From: Chitinophagaceae bacterium IBVUCB1
GTDB lineage: Bacteria; Bacteroidota; Bacteroidia; Chitinophagales; Chitinophagaceae
Direction: 5' to 3'
DNA length: 64,000 nucleotides
NCBI GenBank assembly: GCA_002127285.1
Contig: NFUW01000002.1
Location: 1,853,605-1,917,604 of the forward strand
The notes below the pieces were generated by a model. The model was not told the DNA's origin, made no database searches, and saw only the letters and a program-made list of their open reading frames with translations. Both the position numbers and the translations under genes were made by a program. This document shows positions 46,280 through 54,248 of this stretch, piece by piece (the first letter of the stretch is position 1; every line of letters begins with the position of its first letter).

Positions 46280-47104
46280 ATGCCACTTATCATTACAGCT
46301 ACCGATTTTTCTGATGCAGCCAACTATGCGCTCGAATACAGTTGTATGCTAGCCAATGCCGTAAAGGCAGATGTAGTAGTGCTGCATAGCTACACCGTGC
46401 CGGTAAGCGTGGGAGATAACCCCATGCCTATGATGAGTGTGGAAGAATGCAGGCAGATAGCAGAGAAAGCCATGATGCAGCTTACTGATAAACTGACCGT
46501 AACATTTAATGATGTGCGCATAAACGGCATAGTAATGTTTGGCGATATTACCGAAGTAATACAAGACTATGCAGCCCAAAACAAACCTTGGCTTATAGTA
46601 ATAGGTAATAGTATAAGCAATGAGGAAAGTGTATGGTATAGCGGCAATATGATGAGTATGCTGCGTAGCCTGCCGTATCCTGTATTGGCAGTGCCCGAAG
46701 GCTGCCTTTATAGCCCTGTTAGCAAAATATGCTTTGCCTGCGATTACAAGAAAGAAACAGAAGGGTTGCCATTAATAAGTATTGCAAATATGGCTACTAC
46801 ACTGGGTAGCCAACTACATGTATTAAACATAGACCATGACAATGCCAATTTCAATGCCGAAACACCTGAGATAAGCGAGATATTACACGAAAAGTTGAAA
46901 GCGGCTAACCCGCAATACCATTATGCCGATGCTAAAGAAACGGATACGGCTATTATAGATTTCGTAAATACAAACCACATCAACTGGCTGGTTGTAGCCC
47001 CGCACAAGCATAGTTTTATTGAGAGTCTCTTCCGAAAAAGCCACACAAAAGAATTGGCAAAGCATATTAATGTGCCGCTACTTGCCTTGCATGCCGATTT
47101 ATAA
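46280..47104 (+). CDS. tandem universal stress protein
   Basis: 274 aa with two UspA domains. Domain 1 (about 1-142) opens LIITATDFSDAANYALEYS, with a degraded ATP-binding G-loop (VIGNSISNEESVWYSGN). Domain 2 (about 148-274) opens SKICFACDYKKETEGLP and ends LFRKSHTKELAKHINVPLLA. The normal GxxGSS pattern is not clean in either, so ATP binding is uncertain. Such proteins help survival in stasis or under stress. The stop overlaps the stop side of the convergent CheY-like gene by 6 bases. Confidence 0.85.
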   Translation: MPLIITATDFSDAANYALEYSCMLANAVKADVVVLHSYTVPVSVGDNPMPMMSVEECRQIAEKAMMQLTDKLTVTFNDVRINGIVMFGDITEVIQDYAAQNKPWLIVIGNSISNEESVWYSGNMMSMLRSLPYPVLAVPEGCLYSPVSKICFACDYKKETEGLPLISIANMATTLGSQLHVLNIDHDNANFNAETPEISEILHEKLKAANPQYHYADAKETDTAIIDFVNTNHINWLVVAPHKHSFIESLFRKSHTKELAKHINVPLLALHADL

Positions 47105-47485
47105 GTTCGGTATGGTATTAAGTTTTTCTTTTACAACGCTAATAAGATGCGGTGCAGAAAATGGCTTAGTAATATATAATTCTGCACCTAGCGCTAGTCC
47201 ATTATTTACATCATCCGCATCTGCAAATGCACTTAAAAAAATAAATGGAATACTAGCAGTAAAAGGATTGGCTTTTACTTGTGTTATTATTTTATCGCCA
47301 TTAATATCTGGCAGCATATAATCACATATAATCATGTCTATGTTGCCGCTAGCAAGTAATTGCAAGCCGGCATATCCATTGCTGGCAAATACGGCATCAA
47401 TATCATTCATAAGAAACAGTGTCCTTATAACCTCCGAAATTCCCTTGTCATCTTCTATTACTAGGACAGTTCTTTTATTGCTCAT
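47099..47485 (-). CDS. single-domain response regulator (CheY-like)
   Basis: 128 aa. Receiver domain with the acidic pair Glu11-Asp12-Asp13 (VIEDDKG), phospho-acceptor Asp55 (IICDYMLPD), a Ser/Thr at about 84 and Lys in ITKPF. There is no output domain. It lies 7 bases after the histidine kinase stop on the same strand, so it is probably the kinase's partner or a phosphate sink within a phosphorelay. Confidence 0.9.
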   Translation of the reverse strand: MSNKRTVLVIEDDKGISEVIRTLFLMNDIDAVFASNGYAGLQLLASGNIDMIICDYMLPDINGDKIITQVKANPFTASIPFIFLSAFADADDVNNGLALGAELYITKPFSAPHLISVVKEKLNTIPNL

Positions 47486-47492
47486 AGCTTAT

Positions 47493-49391
47493 TTATTTAA
47501 TGTTGGGTATAATAATTGTAAACGTTGTACCTCTTCCCGGTGTACTGTTTACAATTACTTGCCCGTTATGTGTTTTTACTGCATGTTGTACGACCATAAG
47601 CCCAATACCTGTACCAGAAATATTACCAACATTTGATGCTCTATAGAATGAATGAAATAGATTTTTTAGTTCCGTTTCGGGTATGCCTATGCCGAAGTCT
47701 GTAATTGATATGTGTATCTGATCTTCTTTTTTGAAAATACGCAGCTCTGGGTCAGGCTTTCCGGCTGAATATTTAAACGCATTGCTTAATATATTACTGA
47801 TGGCATGGCGCATCAGGTTACTGTCTACAAAAATTGAACTTACATTATTGTCAATTTTCAAGTTCACACTTCTTCCATCACTAAAGGGTGAAAACTGCTC
47901 TTCTAACAAACTATTTATATAGCTAACTGTATTTACATGTTTGGGTGAGTATTTTATTTTGTTGTTCTCTATTCTACCTACTATCAGTAACTCATTTAGT
48001 ATATCAGTAATCTTATTGACTTCTTTAACTATCCCGCTGGTGAATTTTCTTTTGTCAATTGTTACAGCTGTGTTTGGGTTGTTTTCATACATTTCCAATA
48101 TTTCTGCTGACGACATGATTACAGATAGTGGTGTGCGCAGTTCGTGCGAAGTGATATGTATGAAGTTAGACTTCATATTGTTAAGTTCTTTTTCTCGGTC
48201 TATAAGTGTTACCATTTGTTGTTCCTTCTGTATGCGTTCTGTAATGTCTGAGAGCCTACCCGCAACTATATCGCCATCTTTATCTGTATGCCTGTACCAA
48301 ATACAATAGTCAATATATCTGATTACTTCAGCTTTATTATCTATGATACGGAATATGCCCTTTTGAGGTTTTTGTTTTAATCTCAATTTGTCAAAAGAAG
48401 TGTATAGTGATTTTTTGTCTTGGGGATGAACGTGTTTCATGATATATGATTCATACTTGCCTGGTATGGTATTATCTTCAAGGTTCATAGCTTTCACAAA
48501 TGAACTGTTATAGAACATGATATCACCATCAAAACTGATTTGAAAAACACCATCGTTCAATGTTTCCATAAGTGTTTTAAAGCGTTCTTTTTCTTCATTT
48601 GCCGCTATCTCATGCGTTTTTTGTTCGGTTATATTGATTCCATAGCCAATGACAAATTTTAATAGATTATTATCACCGAAATATGGATAGAAAATGCGTA
48701 ATACATAGTCTTTTGTTCCGTCGGGTTTAATATTCTCATCTATCCATGATACACTTTTGCCGGTTCTTTTTGCCTCATTAAAGTATGCTCTGCGTTTATC
48801 AGCAATAGAAATATCTTTTTCCCTGAATCGGCAATACTCATAATCGTCCTTGCCAATTAACCAATTTCTTATTTCATCGTTTTTAATTGCGGTTTTATTA
48901 AGGTATAGGTACTTATGCTCTGCAGAAAATATAGCAATATCAGCAGGTAATTCGTTTAACATCGTGTGATAGAAGTTACGTTGGTTTATCAAATCAAGCT
49001 CTTTGTGCATTAATGATGTAACCTGTTCGTAATACCAAACATGGCCTGTTAGTTCTCCGTCTTTTAATAACGGGTGATACTTACGTTTAAAATGTCTGCC
49101 ATCTGTGCTTTCAATAACATCTACACGTTCTGTAGCTGCTATAGGTATCTCTGTTACGTCTTCAATAAATTCATCCGGATTTTTAAAGAATGCTTTGGCA
49201 ACCTGAGCTGCGCCCAGGCAGTTGTAGCCCTTCATATCTTCTGGTTTACCCGGTATGCCAAATATGTTAAGGAACTTATTATTCACAAATGAAATTGTCC
49301 TATCGGCAGTTTCTACTAGTATGCCAGAGTCAATTGTATTGAATACAGCTTGTATATTATGAGTAATGATGTCTTCTGCTTTTGCTATCAT
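47493..49391 (-). CDS. sensor histidine kinase with three PAS domains
   Basis: 632 aa without membrane segments, so cytosolic. Three PAS domains at about 12-125, 138-258 and 268-388 (FSAEHKYLYLNKTAIKND, GVFQISFDGDIMFYNSSF). The H-box is ITSHELRTPLSV with His416, the N-box is NILSNAFKYSAG, and the G-boxes are DFGIGIPE and GTGIGLMV. It would sense a small ligand or redox state through PAS and phosphorylate the receivers coded on both sides. The three genes are within 8 bases of one another and form one operon with the LuxR-type regulator. Confidence 0.93.
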   Translation of the reverse strand: MIAKAEDIITHNIQAVFNTIDSGILVETADRTISFVNNKFLNIFGIPGKPEDMKGYNCLGAAQVAKAFFKNPDEFIEDVTEIPIAATERVDVIESTDGRHFKRKYHPLLKDGELTGHVWYYEQVTSLMHKELDLINQRNFYHTMLNELPADIAIFSAEHKYLYLNKTAIKNDEIRNWLIGKDDYEYCRFREKDISIADKRRAYFNEAKRTGKSVSWIDENIKPDGTKDYVLRIFYPYFGDNNLLKFVIGYGINITEQKTHEIAANEEKERFKTLMETLNDGVFQISFDGDIMFYNSSFVKAMNLEDNTIPGKYESYIMKHVHPQDKKSLYTSFDKLRLKQKPQKGIFRIIDNKAEVIRYIDYCIWYRHTDKDGDIVAGRLSDITERIQKEQQMVTLIDREKELNNMKSNFIHITSHELRTPLSVIMSSAEILEMYENNPNTAVTIDKRKFTSGIVKEVNKITDILNELLIVGRIENNKIKYSPKHVNTVSYINSLLEEQFSPFSDGRSVNLKIDNNVSSIFVDSNLMRHAISNILSNAFKYSAGKPDPELRIFKKEDQIHISITDFGIGIPETELKNLFHSFYRASNVGNISGTGIGLMVVQHAVKTHNGQVIVNSTPGRGTTFTIIIPNIK

Positions 49392-49394
49392 GGT

Positions 49395-50042
49395 TTAACG
49401 GGTTAAATAGTTAGCAATTAATTCAGAACGGGATTTTACATCCATTTTCACATATACATTTTTCAAGTGGTGGTTTACAGTATGGTAAGAGATATATAGC
49501 CTATCTGCAATGGCTTGATATGCCAACCCTTCTTTTATCAGTTGTACTATCTCATATTCCCTCTCAGTGAGAGCAAATTTTTCTTTAATGGAAACGACAG
49601 GCTCTTTTTTATTGAGCATGCCAATCAGTTTTGTCGCTGCAACAGGCGACAGATAGCTACCATTATTAACCAGCGCCTGCATCGTGCTGATAGTGTCGGT
49701 CATTGTAAAGGGTTTATACAGGTAGCCTTTTGCGCCTTTTTCAAATGCCTGCAGTATATGCTGTTCACTTTGGTCACCTGTCATGATAATTATAGATGTA
49801 CCAGGAAATTTCTTGAGCAGTTTCGGAATAATATCTATGCCCAATGTTTCTTTAAGGTGAATATCTAATAATATAAAATCGGGTAAACAATCAATCTCTA
49901 TATTTTCAATAGAATTATAACATGGAGCAGAAAATGCTATAAAATAATCCGGCATAGCATCTATATAGCAGCAAATATTATTACGCAACGCATCGTTGTC
50001 TTCAAGTATTCCTACAGCGTTTAATTTTATTTTTTTTAACAT
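49395..50042 (-). CDS. NarL/FixJ-type response regulator
   Basis: 215 aa from the ATG at 50042; a TTG at 50066 is less likely. Receiver domain with Asp60 (FILLDIHLKE) and YLYKPF. The output domain at about 152-215 is a LuxR-type helix-turn-helix: LTEREYEIVQLIKEGL and IADRLYISYHTVNHHLKNVY. It is first in the operon, 3 bases before the histidine kinase, and is the likely output of the system. It cannot be the regulator of the GTTAAC promoters by family expectation, since those look like LytTR sites. Confidence 0.92.
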   Translation of the reverse strand: MLKKIKLNAVGILEDNDALRNNICCYIDAMPDYFIAFSAPCYNSIENIEIDCLPDFILLDIHLKETLGIDIIPKLLKKFPGTSIIIMTGDQSEQHILQAFEKGAKGYLYKPFTMTDTISTMQALVNNGSYLSPVAATKLIGMLNKKEPVVSIKEKFALTEREYEIVQLIKEGLAYQAIADRLYISYHTVNHHLKNVYVKMDVKSRSELIANYLTR

Positions 50043-50175
50043 GATGTGTGTATATGTTTTTCGCAAATTTCGTAGCTAAATTTTCAGATTAAATATTTAT
50101 CACTTTGAATAACATGCGAATAACAAGAAAGCAATTTTGATAACAATCAGTTAACTATATCATGTTCAGATAAGG

Positions 50176-50352
50176 TTATTTTATGTGTTGTTGATTGTTT
50201 TGCATACGCTCATTCTCAATACCAGATTTAGTAATTTCATTTACTTTTTTTGCAATACTTTTTGCATGAGGTATAATACAAAGGATTATACCAACTGTCA
50301 TGTAGGAAAAAATGAATAGTACCAAATTGCTGCTTATTGTACTTGCGGACAT
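50176..50352 (-). CDS. 58-aa small membrane protein
   Basis: ATG at 50352 to TAA at 50176. One membrane span (LVLFIFSYMTVGIILCIIP) is followed by a charged tail (HAKSIAKKVNEITKSGIENE). It starts 10 bases after the stop of the 100-aa membrane gene upstream, which suggests an operon. The function is unknown. The reading frame is clean with natural composition. Confidence 0.5.
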   Translation of the reverse strand: MSASTISSNLVLFIFSYMTVGIILCIIPHAKSIAKKVNEITKSGIENERMQNNQQHIK

Positions 50353-50361
50353 ATTGATATT

Positions 50362-50664
50362 TTATACATTAAAGAATGCTATTTTTTCAAATAGTTTAAT
50401 AGTACTGACACATATTGAGATCAGTAAAAGAGACAGTACAAGAGAATAAAAAATAAGATTTACAGTGTTGCTGCTTTTATAATATTTTTTCAGTCTTAAT
50501 TCTTCAGCCTTAACTATTTTTTTGCCATCGTAAAAGAAAAATGACTTTACTAATTTTTTCCCAAAGTATTTGTTTTGTCTAAATGCCAGCACCATAACGA
50601 ACTTAATAACACTCATTAATAAAATGGCTGTAAAAAGGAATGTTATTATGCTAATCGGTTTCAT
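50362..50664 (-). CDS. 100-aa membrane protein of unknown function
   Basis: 100 aa with two hydrophobic spans (about 5-25 and 70-92) joined by a basic loop (RQNKYFGKKLVKSFFFYDGKK). No family is recognised. It pairs with the 58-aa protein downstream, and both are next to the two-component cluster, though a 130-base gap separates them from it. Confidence 0.55.
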   Translation of the reverse strand: MKPISIITFLFTAILLMSVIKFVMVLAFRQNKYFGKKLVKSFFFYDGKKIVKAEELRLKKYYKSSNTVNLIFYSLVLSLLLISICVSTIKLFEKIAFFNV

Positions 50665-50805
50665 ATCAGTATTTTTTTCCTGACAAAAGTATTTATAGCA
50701 TTTGAGGTGCTTATCACTATTATTAGTAGTTTTTTTTGAGCTTGTAATGTAGCTCGATTATTATTGTTTTTTTTCGATGCCATTTGATACCCTTATATTC
50801 GCCCA

Positions 50806-50813
50806 TATTTTTG
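50806..50813 (+). promoter_or_regulatory. predicted -7 box of the glutaminyl cyclase gene
   Basis: TATTTTTG matches TAnnTTTG and ends 4 bases before the ATG at 50818, implying a leaderless transcript. Confidence 0.45.
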
Positions 50814-50817
50814 TGTA

Positions 50818-51657
50818 ATGAACAAAGCGCGTATATATACAGCCATGCTGACATTGGCATTATTCGGTGCCTGTAAAGACGAACAGGCAACGAATAACGA
50901 TACAACCGATGCTACACCCGTAAGCAATGTGCCTGCTCCCGTACAGATACCTTTTACCGTAATTGCTGAATACCCGCACAACCATACCGCTTTTACAGAA
51001 GGTTTGCAATATGCAGATGGCATTATGTATGAGAGTACGGGACTGCGCGGAAAATCTGTACTTACTAAAACGGATTTACAAACAGGCAAAGAGTTGCAAC
51101 GCATACAACTGGATGGCAAATACTTTGGTGAAGGCATTACAGTGCTGAATGGAAAAATATACCAACTGACATACGAAGAGAAAACGGGCTTTGTATATGA
51201 TGCAAAAACCCTGAAGCAGTTACAAACATTCAGTTTCCCGAATGATGAGGGGTGGGGTATGACCAATGACGGTACTAACCTGATATACAGCGATGGTACG
51301 GACGTATTGTATTTTATGAACCCTGCCGATTTTTCTCAAGTAAAGAAGATACAGGTAAAAGACCAGTATGGGCCTGTTACCGACATTAATGAATTGGAGT
51401 ACATAAAAGGGTATATATATGCCAACCAGTGGCGTGCCGATATTATTTATAAAATAGACCCAGCAACAGGCAATGTAGTAGGTATAGCCGATATGAAAAA
51501 CCTACGCAGGCAAACGGGCATACCCCCTATGGAACAGGCTACAGACGAAACCCAGCCCGAAGTAATGAATGGTATAGCCTACGATGCTGCCACAAATCGC
51601 ATCTTTATAACAGGTAAAAACTGGCCTAAGATTTTTGAGGTGAAGTTGGATAACTAA
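50818..51657 (+). CDS. glutaminyl-peptide cyclotransferase (lipoprotein)
   Basis: 279 aa. The signal ends with lipobox LFGAC at about 15-19, followed by Lys/Asp. The body matches the plant/bacterial type glutaminyl cyclase, a beta-propeller: NHTAFTEGLQYADGIMYEST, FGEGITVLNGKIYQLTYE, GWGMTNDG, LEYIKGYIYANQWRADIIYK and MNGIAYDAATNRIFITGKNWP. It turns N-terminal Gln into pyroglutamate in the periplasm. In Bacteroidota many exported proteins have Gln after signal cleavage, as several here do (ending AQ, SQ). Confidence 0.9.
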   Translation: MNKARIYTAMLTLALFGACKDEQATNNDTTDATPVSNVPAPVQIPFTVIAEYPHNHTAFTEGLQYADGIMYESTGLRGKSVLTKTDLQTGKELQRIQLDGKYFGEGITVLNGKIYQLTYEEKTGFVYDAKTLKQLQTFSFPNDEGWGMTNDGTNLIYSDGTDVLYFMNPADFSQVKKIQVKDQYGPVTDINELEYIKGYIYANQWRADIIYKIDPATGNVVGIADMKNLRRQTGIPPMEQATDETQPEVMNGIAYDAATNRIFITGKNWPKIFEVKLDN

Positions 51658-51717
51658 CGCTATCTACCGCGATTCCATTATATAAAATACCCAATTCGGG
51701 GTATATGAAAGGGCGGT

Positions 51718-51743
51718 AGCAGTTTGCATTTTTGTAAACTGCT
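51718..51743 (+). promoter_or_regulatory. inverted repeat framing a -7-like box and ending at the start codon
   Basis: AGCAGTTT (51718-51725) and AAACTGCT (51736-51743) are exact inverted repeats. The 10-base spacer holds CATTTTTG, a -7-like box. The second arm ends directly at the ATG at 51744. It could be an operator or a hairpin. Confidence 0.45.
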
Positions 51744-51983
51744 ATGGATAAGCACCTTACAGTTTACCCCATTTCTACCGGCGATCAGCTAAATGTGTTT
51801 GCCACCGAAGAGCTATCGTGCATCCGTGTGATGGATATGGGAGGTAATGTGCTGACTACGACTGATAATCTGCACGGCAAGCACGATACGATGGATATCG
51901 GCAGCCTGCCAAGTGCTACCTATATAGTAGAAGTTACTTTTCAGGATAAGCGCACCTGCCGTTCCGTATTCGTAAAAATGTAG
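51744..51983 (+). CDS. orphan T9SS sorting-domain-like protein without signal peptide
   Basis: 79 aa that read as a type A sorting domain from end to end: LTVYPISTGDQLNVFA, CIRVMDMGGNVLTTTD, IGSLPSATYIVEVTF and SVFVKM. There is no signal peptide and no cargo domain, so it cannot use the normal Sec-then-T9SS route. It is either a remnant of a larger gene or a cytosolic protein that reuses the fold. The frame is intact. It lies before the arsenic operon, about 75 bases from its promoter region. Confidence 0.6.
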   Translation: MDKHLTVYPISTGDQLNVFATEELSCIRVMDMGGNVLTTTDNLHGKHDTMDIGSLPSATYIVEVTFQDKRTCRSVFVKM

Positions 51984-52025
51984 GCATCAGAAAAATTTAT
52001 TCCCATAATTTAGATAATTGCAAGT

Positions 52026-52045
52026 ATTCATCGTAATATTGCAAT
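52026..52045 (+). promoter_or_regulatory. ArsR operator 1
   Basis: ATTCATCGTAATATTGCAAT lies 14 bases before the arsR ATG. A 19-of-20 match is at 52408-52427. With a preceding ATTGCAA it forms an inverted repeat (ATTGCAA ... TTGCAAT), typical of ArsR/SmtB sites. Confidence 0.65.
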
Positions 52046-52059
52046 TAATAGATAAAGAA

Positions 52060-52389
52060 ATGGGCGCAACGAAAACGGATTTGTTTACCAAAAAGCAGAA
52101 TGAGCTGGCAACGATGGCCAAAGCATTGGCTCACCCTGCACGTATAGCCATATTGCAGGTATTGATAAAAAGCAATGCTTGTGTATGTGGTAGTTTGGTA
52201 GATGAACTGGGGCTGGCACAAGCCACCATATCACAACACCTGAAAGAGCTGAAACAAGTAGGACTGATACAAGGCACCATAGATGGTACCAGTGTGTGCT
52301 ATTGTATTAACCCCAAAGCGTGGCTGCAGTACAAAGAATTCTTCACGATGTTCTTCAAAGAGTTGCCCGAAAATCAAAGTTGCTGTTAA
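52060..52389 (+). CDS. arsR: ArsR family arsenite-responsive repressor
   Basis: 109 aa from the ATG at 52060; an earlier in-frame start at 52018 lies inside the operator. A winged helix-turn-helix (about 20-95) has AKALAHPARIAILQVL, then the metal motif CVCG (Cys41, Cys43) at the alpha3 position where classic ArsR has CVC, and TISQHLKELKQVGLIQG. The C-terminus adds SCC, a third/fourth thiol site. It should release DNA when As(III) binds. It leads an operon with arsM and aquaporin, and its operator is repeated before the Cys-rich peptide. Confidence 0.92.
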   Translation: MGATKTDLFTKKQNELATMAKALAHPARIAILQVLIKSNACVCGSLVDELGLAQATISQHLKELKQVGLIQGTIDGTSVCYCINPKAWLQYKEFFTMFFKELPENQSCC

Positions 52390-52407
52390 ACCTTATTTTT
52401 TATCATT

Positions 52408-52427
52408 ATTCATCGCAATATTGCAAT
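52408..52427 (+). promoter_or_regulatory. ArsR operator 2, before the Cys-Cys peptide
   Basis: ATTCATCGCAATATTGCAAT differs from operator 1 at one base. It contains the perfect palindrome GCAATATTGC and lies 19 bases before the ATG of the 31-aa peptide gene, so that gene has its own ArsR-controlled promoter. Confidence 0.65.
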
Positions 52428-52446
52428 AACACAATAAATGTACGTT

Positions 52447-52542
52447 ATGAAAAACGAAATGCAGGCAAACAACTGCTGCGATACAACAAACGACTGCTGC
52501 GGCGGTAATACCGATTGTTGCGAAGGCATGGGTTGTTGCTAA
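52447..52542 (+). CDS. 31-aa peptide with four Cys-Cys pairs
   Basis: ATG at 52447 (another in-frame ATG at 52438) to TAA at 52542. Eight of 31 residues are cysteine, in four pairs: NNCCD, NDCCGG, TDCCEG and GCC at the end. The rest is Asn, Asp, Gly and Thr, so it is soluble and unlikely to fold without metal. The position behind an ArsR operator and before arsM, whose own C-terminus has CCEPGSGCC, suggests a thiol peptide that binds As(III), like a tiny metallothionein or arsenic chaperone. I know no named family. Confidence 0.65.
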   Translation: MKNEMQANNCCDTTNDCCGGNTDCCEGMGCC

Positions 52543-52549
52543 TCAACAA

Positions 52550-52587
52550 AGCAGGGTGCATCTATTGCACCCTGCTATATATTTTTT
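52550..52587 (+). terminator. terminator between the Cys-Cys peptide and arsM
   Basis: AGCAGGGTGCA and TGCACCCTGCT form an 11-bp stem with a 5-base loop, followed by ATATATTTTTT. It would end most transcripts of the peptide gene and let only some read through into arsM. Confidence 0.8.
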
Positions 52588-52607
52588 CATACACAAACAA
52601 AAAGAAT

Positions 52608-53447
52608 ATGCAGACAGAACAAGAACTGAAAGAATTAGTAAGGCAGAAGTATAGCGAGATAGCCTTGCAAGACAAAGAAACCAATATGAGTAGCTGCTGC
52701 GGCAGTGGTGGTTGCAGTACAGAGGTGTACAACATCATGAGCGACGACTATACCCGATTGGAAGGCTATAATGCAGATGCAGATTTGGGCTTGGGTTGCG
52801 GACTGCCTACAGAGTTTGCGCAGATAAAAGAAGGCGATACCGTAATAGACTTGGGTAGTGGTGCAGGGAATGATTGCTTTGTAGCACGCCGTGCAACGGG
52901 TGAGAAAGGAAAAGTAATAGGTATAGACTTTACCGAGGCTATGATTGAAAAAGCAAGGGCAAATGCAGAAAAAGCAGGGTACAATAATGTAGAGTTCAGA
53001 CAGGGAGATATAGAGAAGATGCCTGTAACGGCTAATGTTGCAGATGTAGTGGTAAGCAACTGCGTACTGAACCTTGTACCCAATAAAAATGGTGTATTCA
53101 AAGAAATATTCAGGGTGTTGAAACCAAACGGGCATTTCAGTATTTCGGATGTAGTATTAGACGGTGCATTGCCGGATAAGTTGCGCAATGTAGCAGAGAT
53201 GTATGCAGGCTGCATCAGTGGTGCTATACAAAAAGAAGAGTACATGGGGCTGATAAAAGCTAATGGTTTTACAGACATAACGCTGCAAAAAGAAAAAGCT
53301 ATTGTAGTACCCGATGATATACTGAACCAATATCTGAATGCAGATGAGATTGCTGCATTTAAAAACAGCGGGATGGGTATATACAGCATCACTGTATTTG
53401 CAAAGAAACCTGTTGCTTGCTGCGAACCGGGTAGCGGCTGTTGCTAA
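52608..53447 (+). CDS. arsM: arsenite S-adenosylmethionine methyltransferase
   Basis: 279 aa from the ATG at 52608. The SAM-binding motif is VIDLGSGAGNDCFVA, and three conserved cysteines used for As(III) are present: Cys64 (GLGCGLP), Cys152 (VSNCVLNLVP) and Cys202 (YAGCISGA). An N-terminal SSCCGSGGC and a C-terminal ACCEPGSGCC add more thiols. It methylates arsenite to volatile or less harmful organic forms in the cytosol. It lies in an ArsR-controlled operon. Confidence 0.95.
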   Translation: MQTEQELKELVRQKYSEIALQDKETNMSSCCGSGGCSTEVYNIMSDDYTRLEGYNADADLGLGCGLPTEFAQIKEGDTVIDLGSGAGNDCFVARRATGEKGKVIGIDFTEAMIEKARANAEKAGYNNVEFRQGDIEKMPVTANVADVVVSNCVLNLVPNKNGVFKEIFRVLKPNGHFSISDVVLDGALPDKLRNVAEMYAGCISGAIQKEEYMGLIKANGFTDITLQKEKAIVVPDDILNQYLNADEIAAFKNSGMGIYSITVFAKKPVACCEPGSGCC

Positions 53448-53468
53448 ACACAAAAACAAATCAACAAT

Positions 53469-54242
53469 ATGAAAATCGCATTATTTTCGGATATACATGC
53501 CAATCTGCCTGCCTTAAATGCCGTGCTGGCTGATATGGATAAACGCCAGCCAGATGCTATCTATTGCCTTGGCGATTTAGTAGGCTACAATATTTGGCCG
53601 AATGAAGTTATTGCTGCCATCAGAAAGCGCGGCATACCAACCATAGCAGGCAATTATGACTTCGGTATTGGCCGTAGCAGTGATGATTGCGGCTGCGCAT
53701 ATAAAACAGACGAAGACAAAGCACATGGCAAAGTGTCTATCAGCTATACCAACGAGGTAGTAGGAAGCGAGGAAAGGAAATACCTGCGCACGTTACCATC
53801 GCACATACGGGTAGAATACAAACTGAATGATGACCATGCTAATTTGTTGCTTGTGCATGGCAGCCCCAGAAAAATAAATGAATACCTGTTTGAAGACAGG
53901 GATGAAAAAAGCCTGCTGCGTATTATGAAAGATGCGGATGCTGCCATCATGTGTTTTGGCCATACACACAAACCATATCATAGAGTGTTGCAGGAATATG
54001 CGGATGGTATTGCCATATACAGGCATGCCATCAATATAGGTTCTGTTGGCAAACCCAAAGACGGCGATATACGAGCCTGCTATGCCATCTTGCATATAGA
54101 CGAGCGATATGGTTTACATACAACACAAGGACTTGAAGTAGAATTTGTACGGGTAGAATATGATGTAGAAGCTGCCGCAAAAGCAGTAGAAAGTAGCCCA
54201 TTGCCCGATGTATATGCAGATATGCTGCGCAAAGCCTATTAA
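53469..54242 (+). CDS. metallophosphoesterase (calcineurin-like)
   Basis: 257 aa. Metal-site motifs in order: FSDIHANLPALNAV (residues 6-), CLGDLVGYN, AGNYDFGIG, VHGSPR and CFGHTHKPYHR. This is the YfcE/DUF2437-like branch of small bacterial phosphoesterases. It lies 21 bases after arsM and 6 before the DUF2490 gene, so it belongs to the ars operon. Phosphoesterases are not a usual part of ars operons. It could act on a phosphate (or arsenate) ester, but that is inference. Confidence 0.85.
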   Translation: MKIALFSDIHANLPALNAVLADMDKRQPDAIYCLGDLVGYNIWPNEVIAAIRKRGIPTIAGNYDFGIGRSSDDCGCAYKTDEDKAHGKVSISYTNEVVGSEERKYLRTLPSHIRVEYKLNDDHANLLLVHGSPRKINEYLFEDRDEKSLLRIMKDADAAIMCFGHTHKPYHRVLQEYADGIAIYRHAINIGSVGKPKDGDIRACYAILHIDERYGLHTTQGLEVEFVRVEYDVEAAAKAVESSPLPDVYADMLRKAY

Positions 54243-54248
54243 TAAAGT

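Noticed and set aside
50140..50165. Isolated GTTAAC near 50151 as a fifth regulon site
   Set aside because: No second box at 22 bases and no CAT[A/C]TTTG at 37 bases on either strand.
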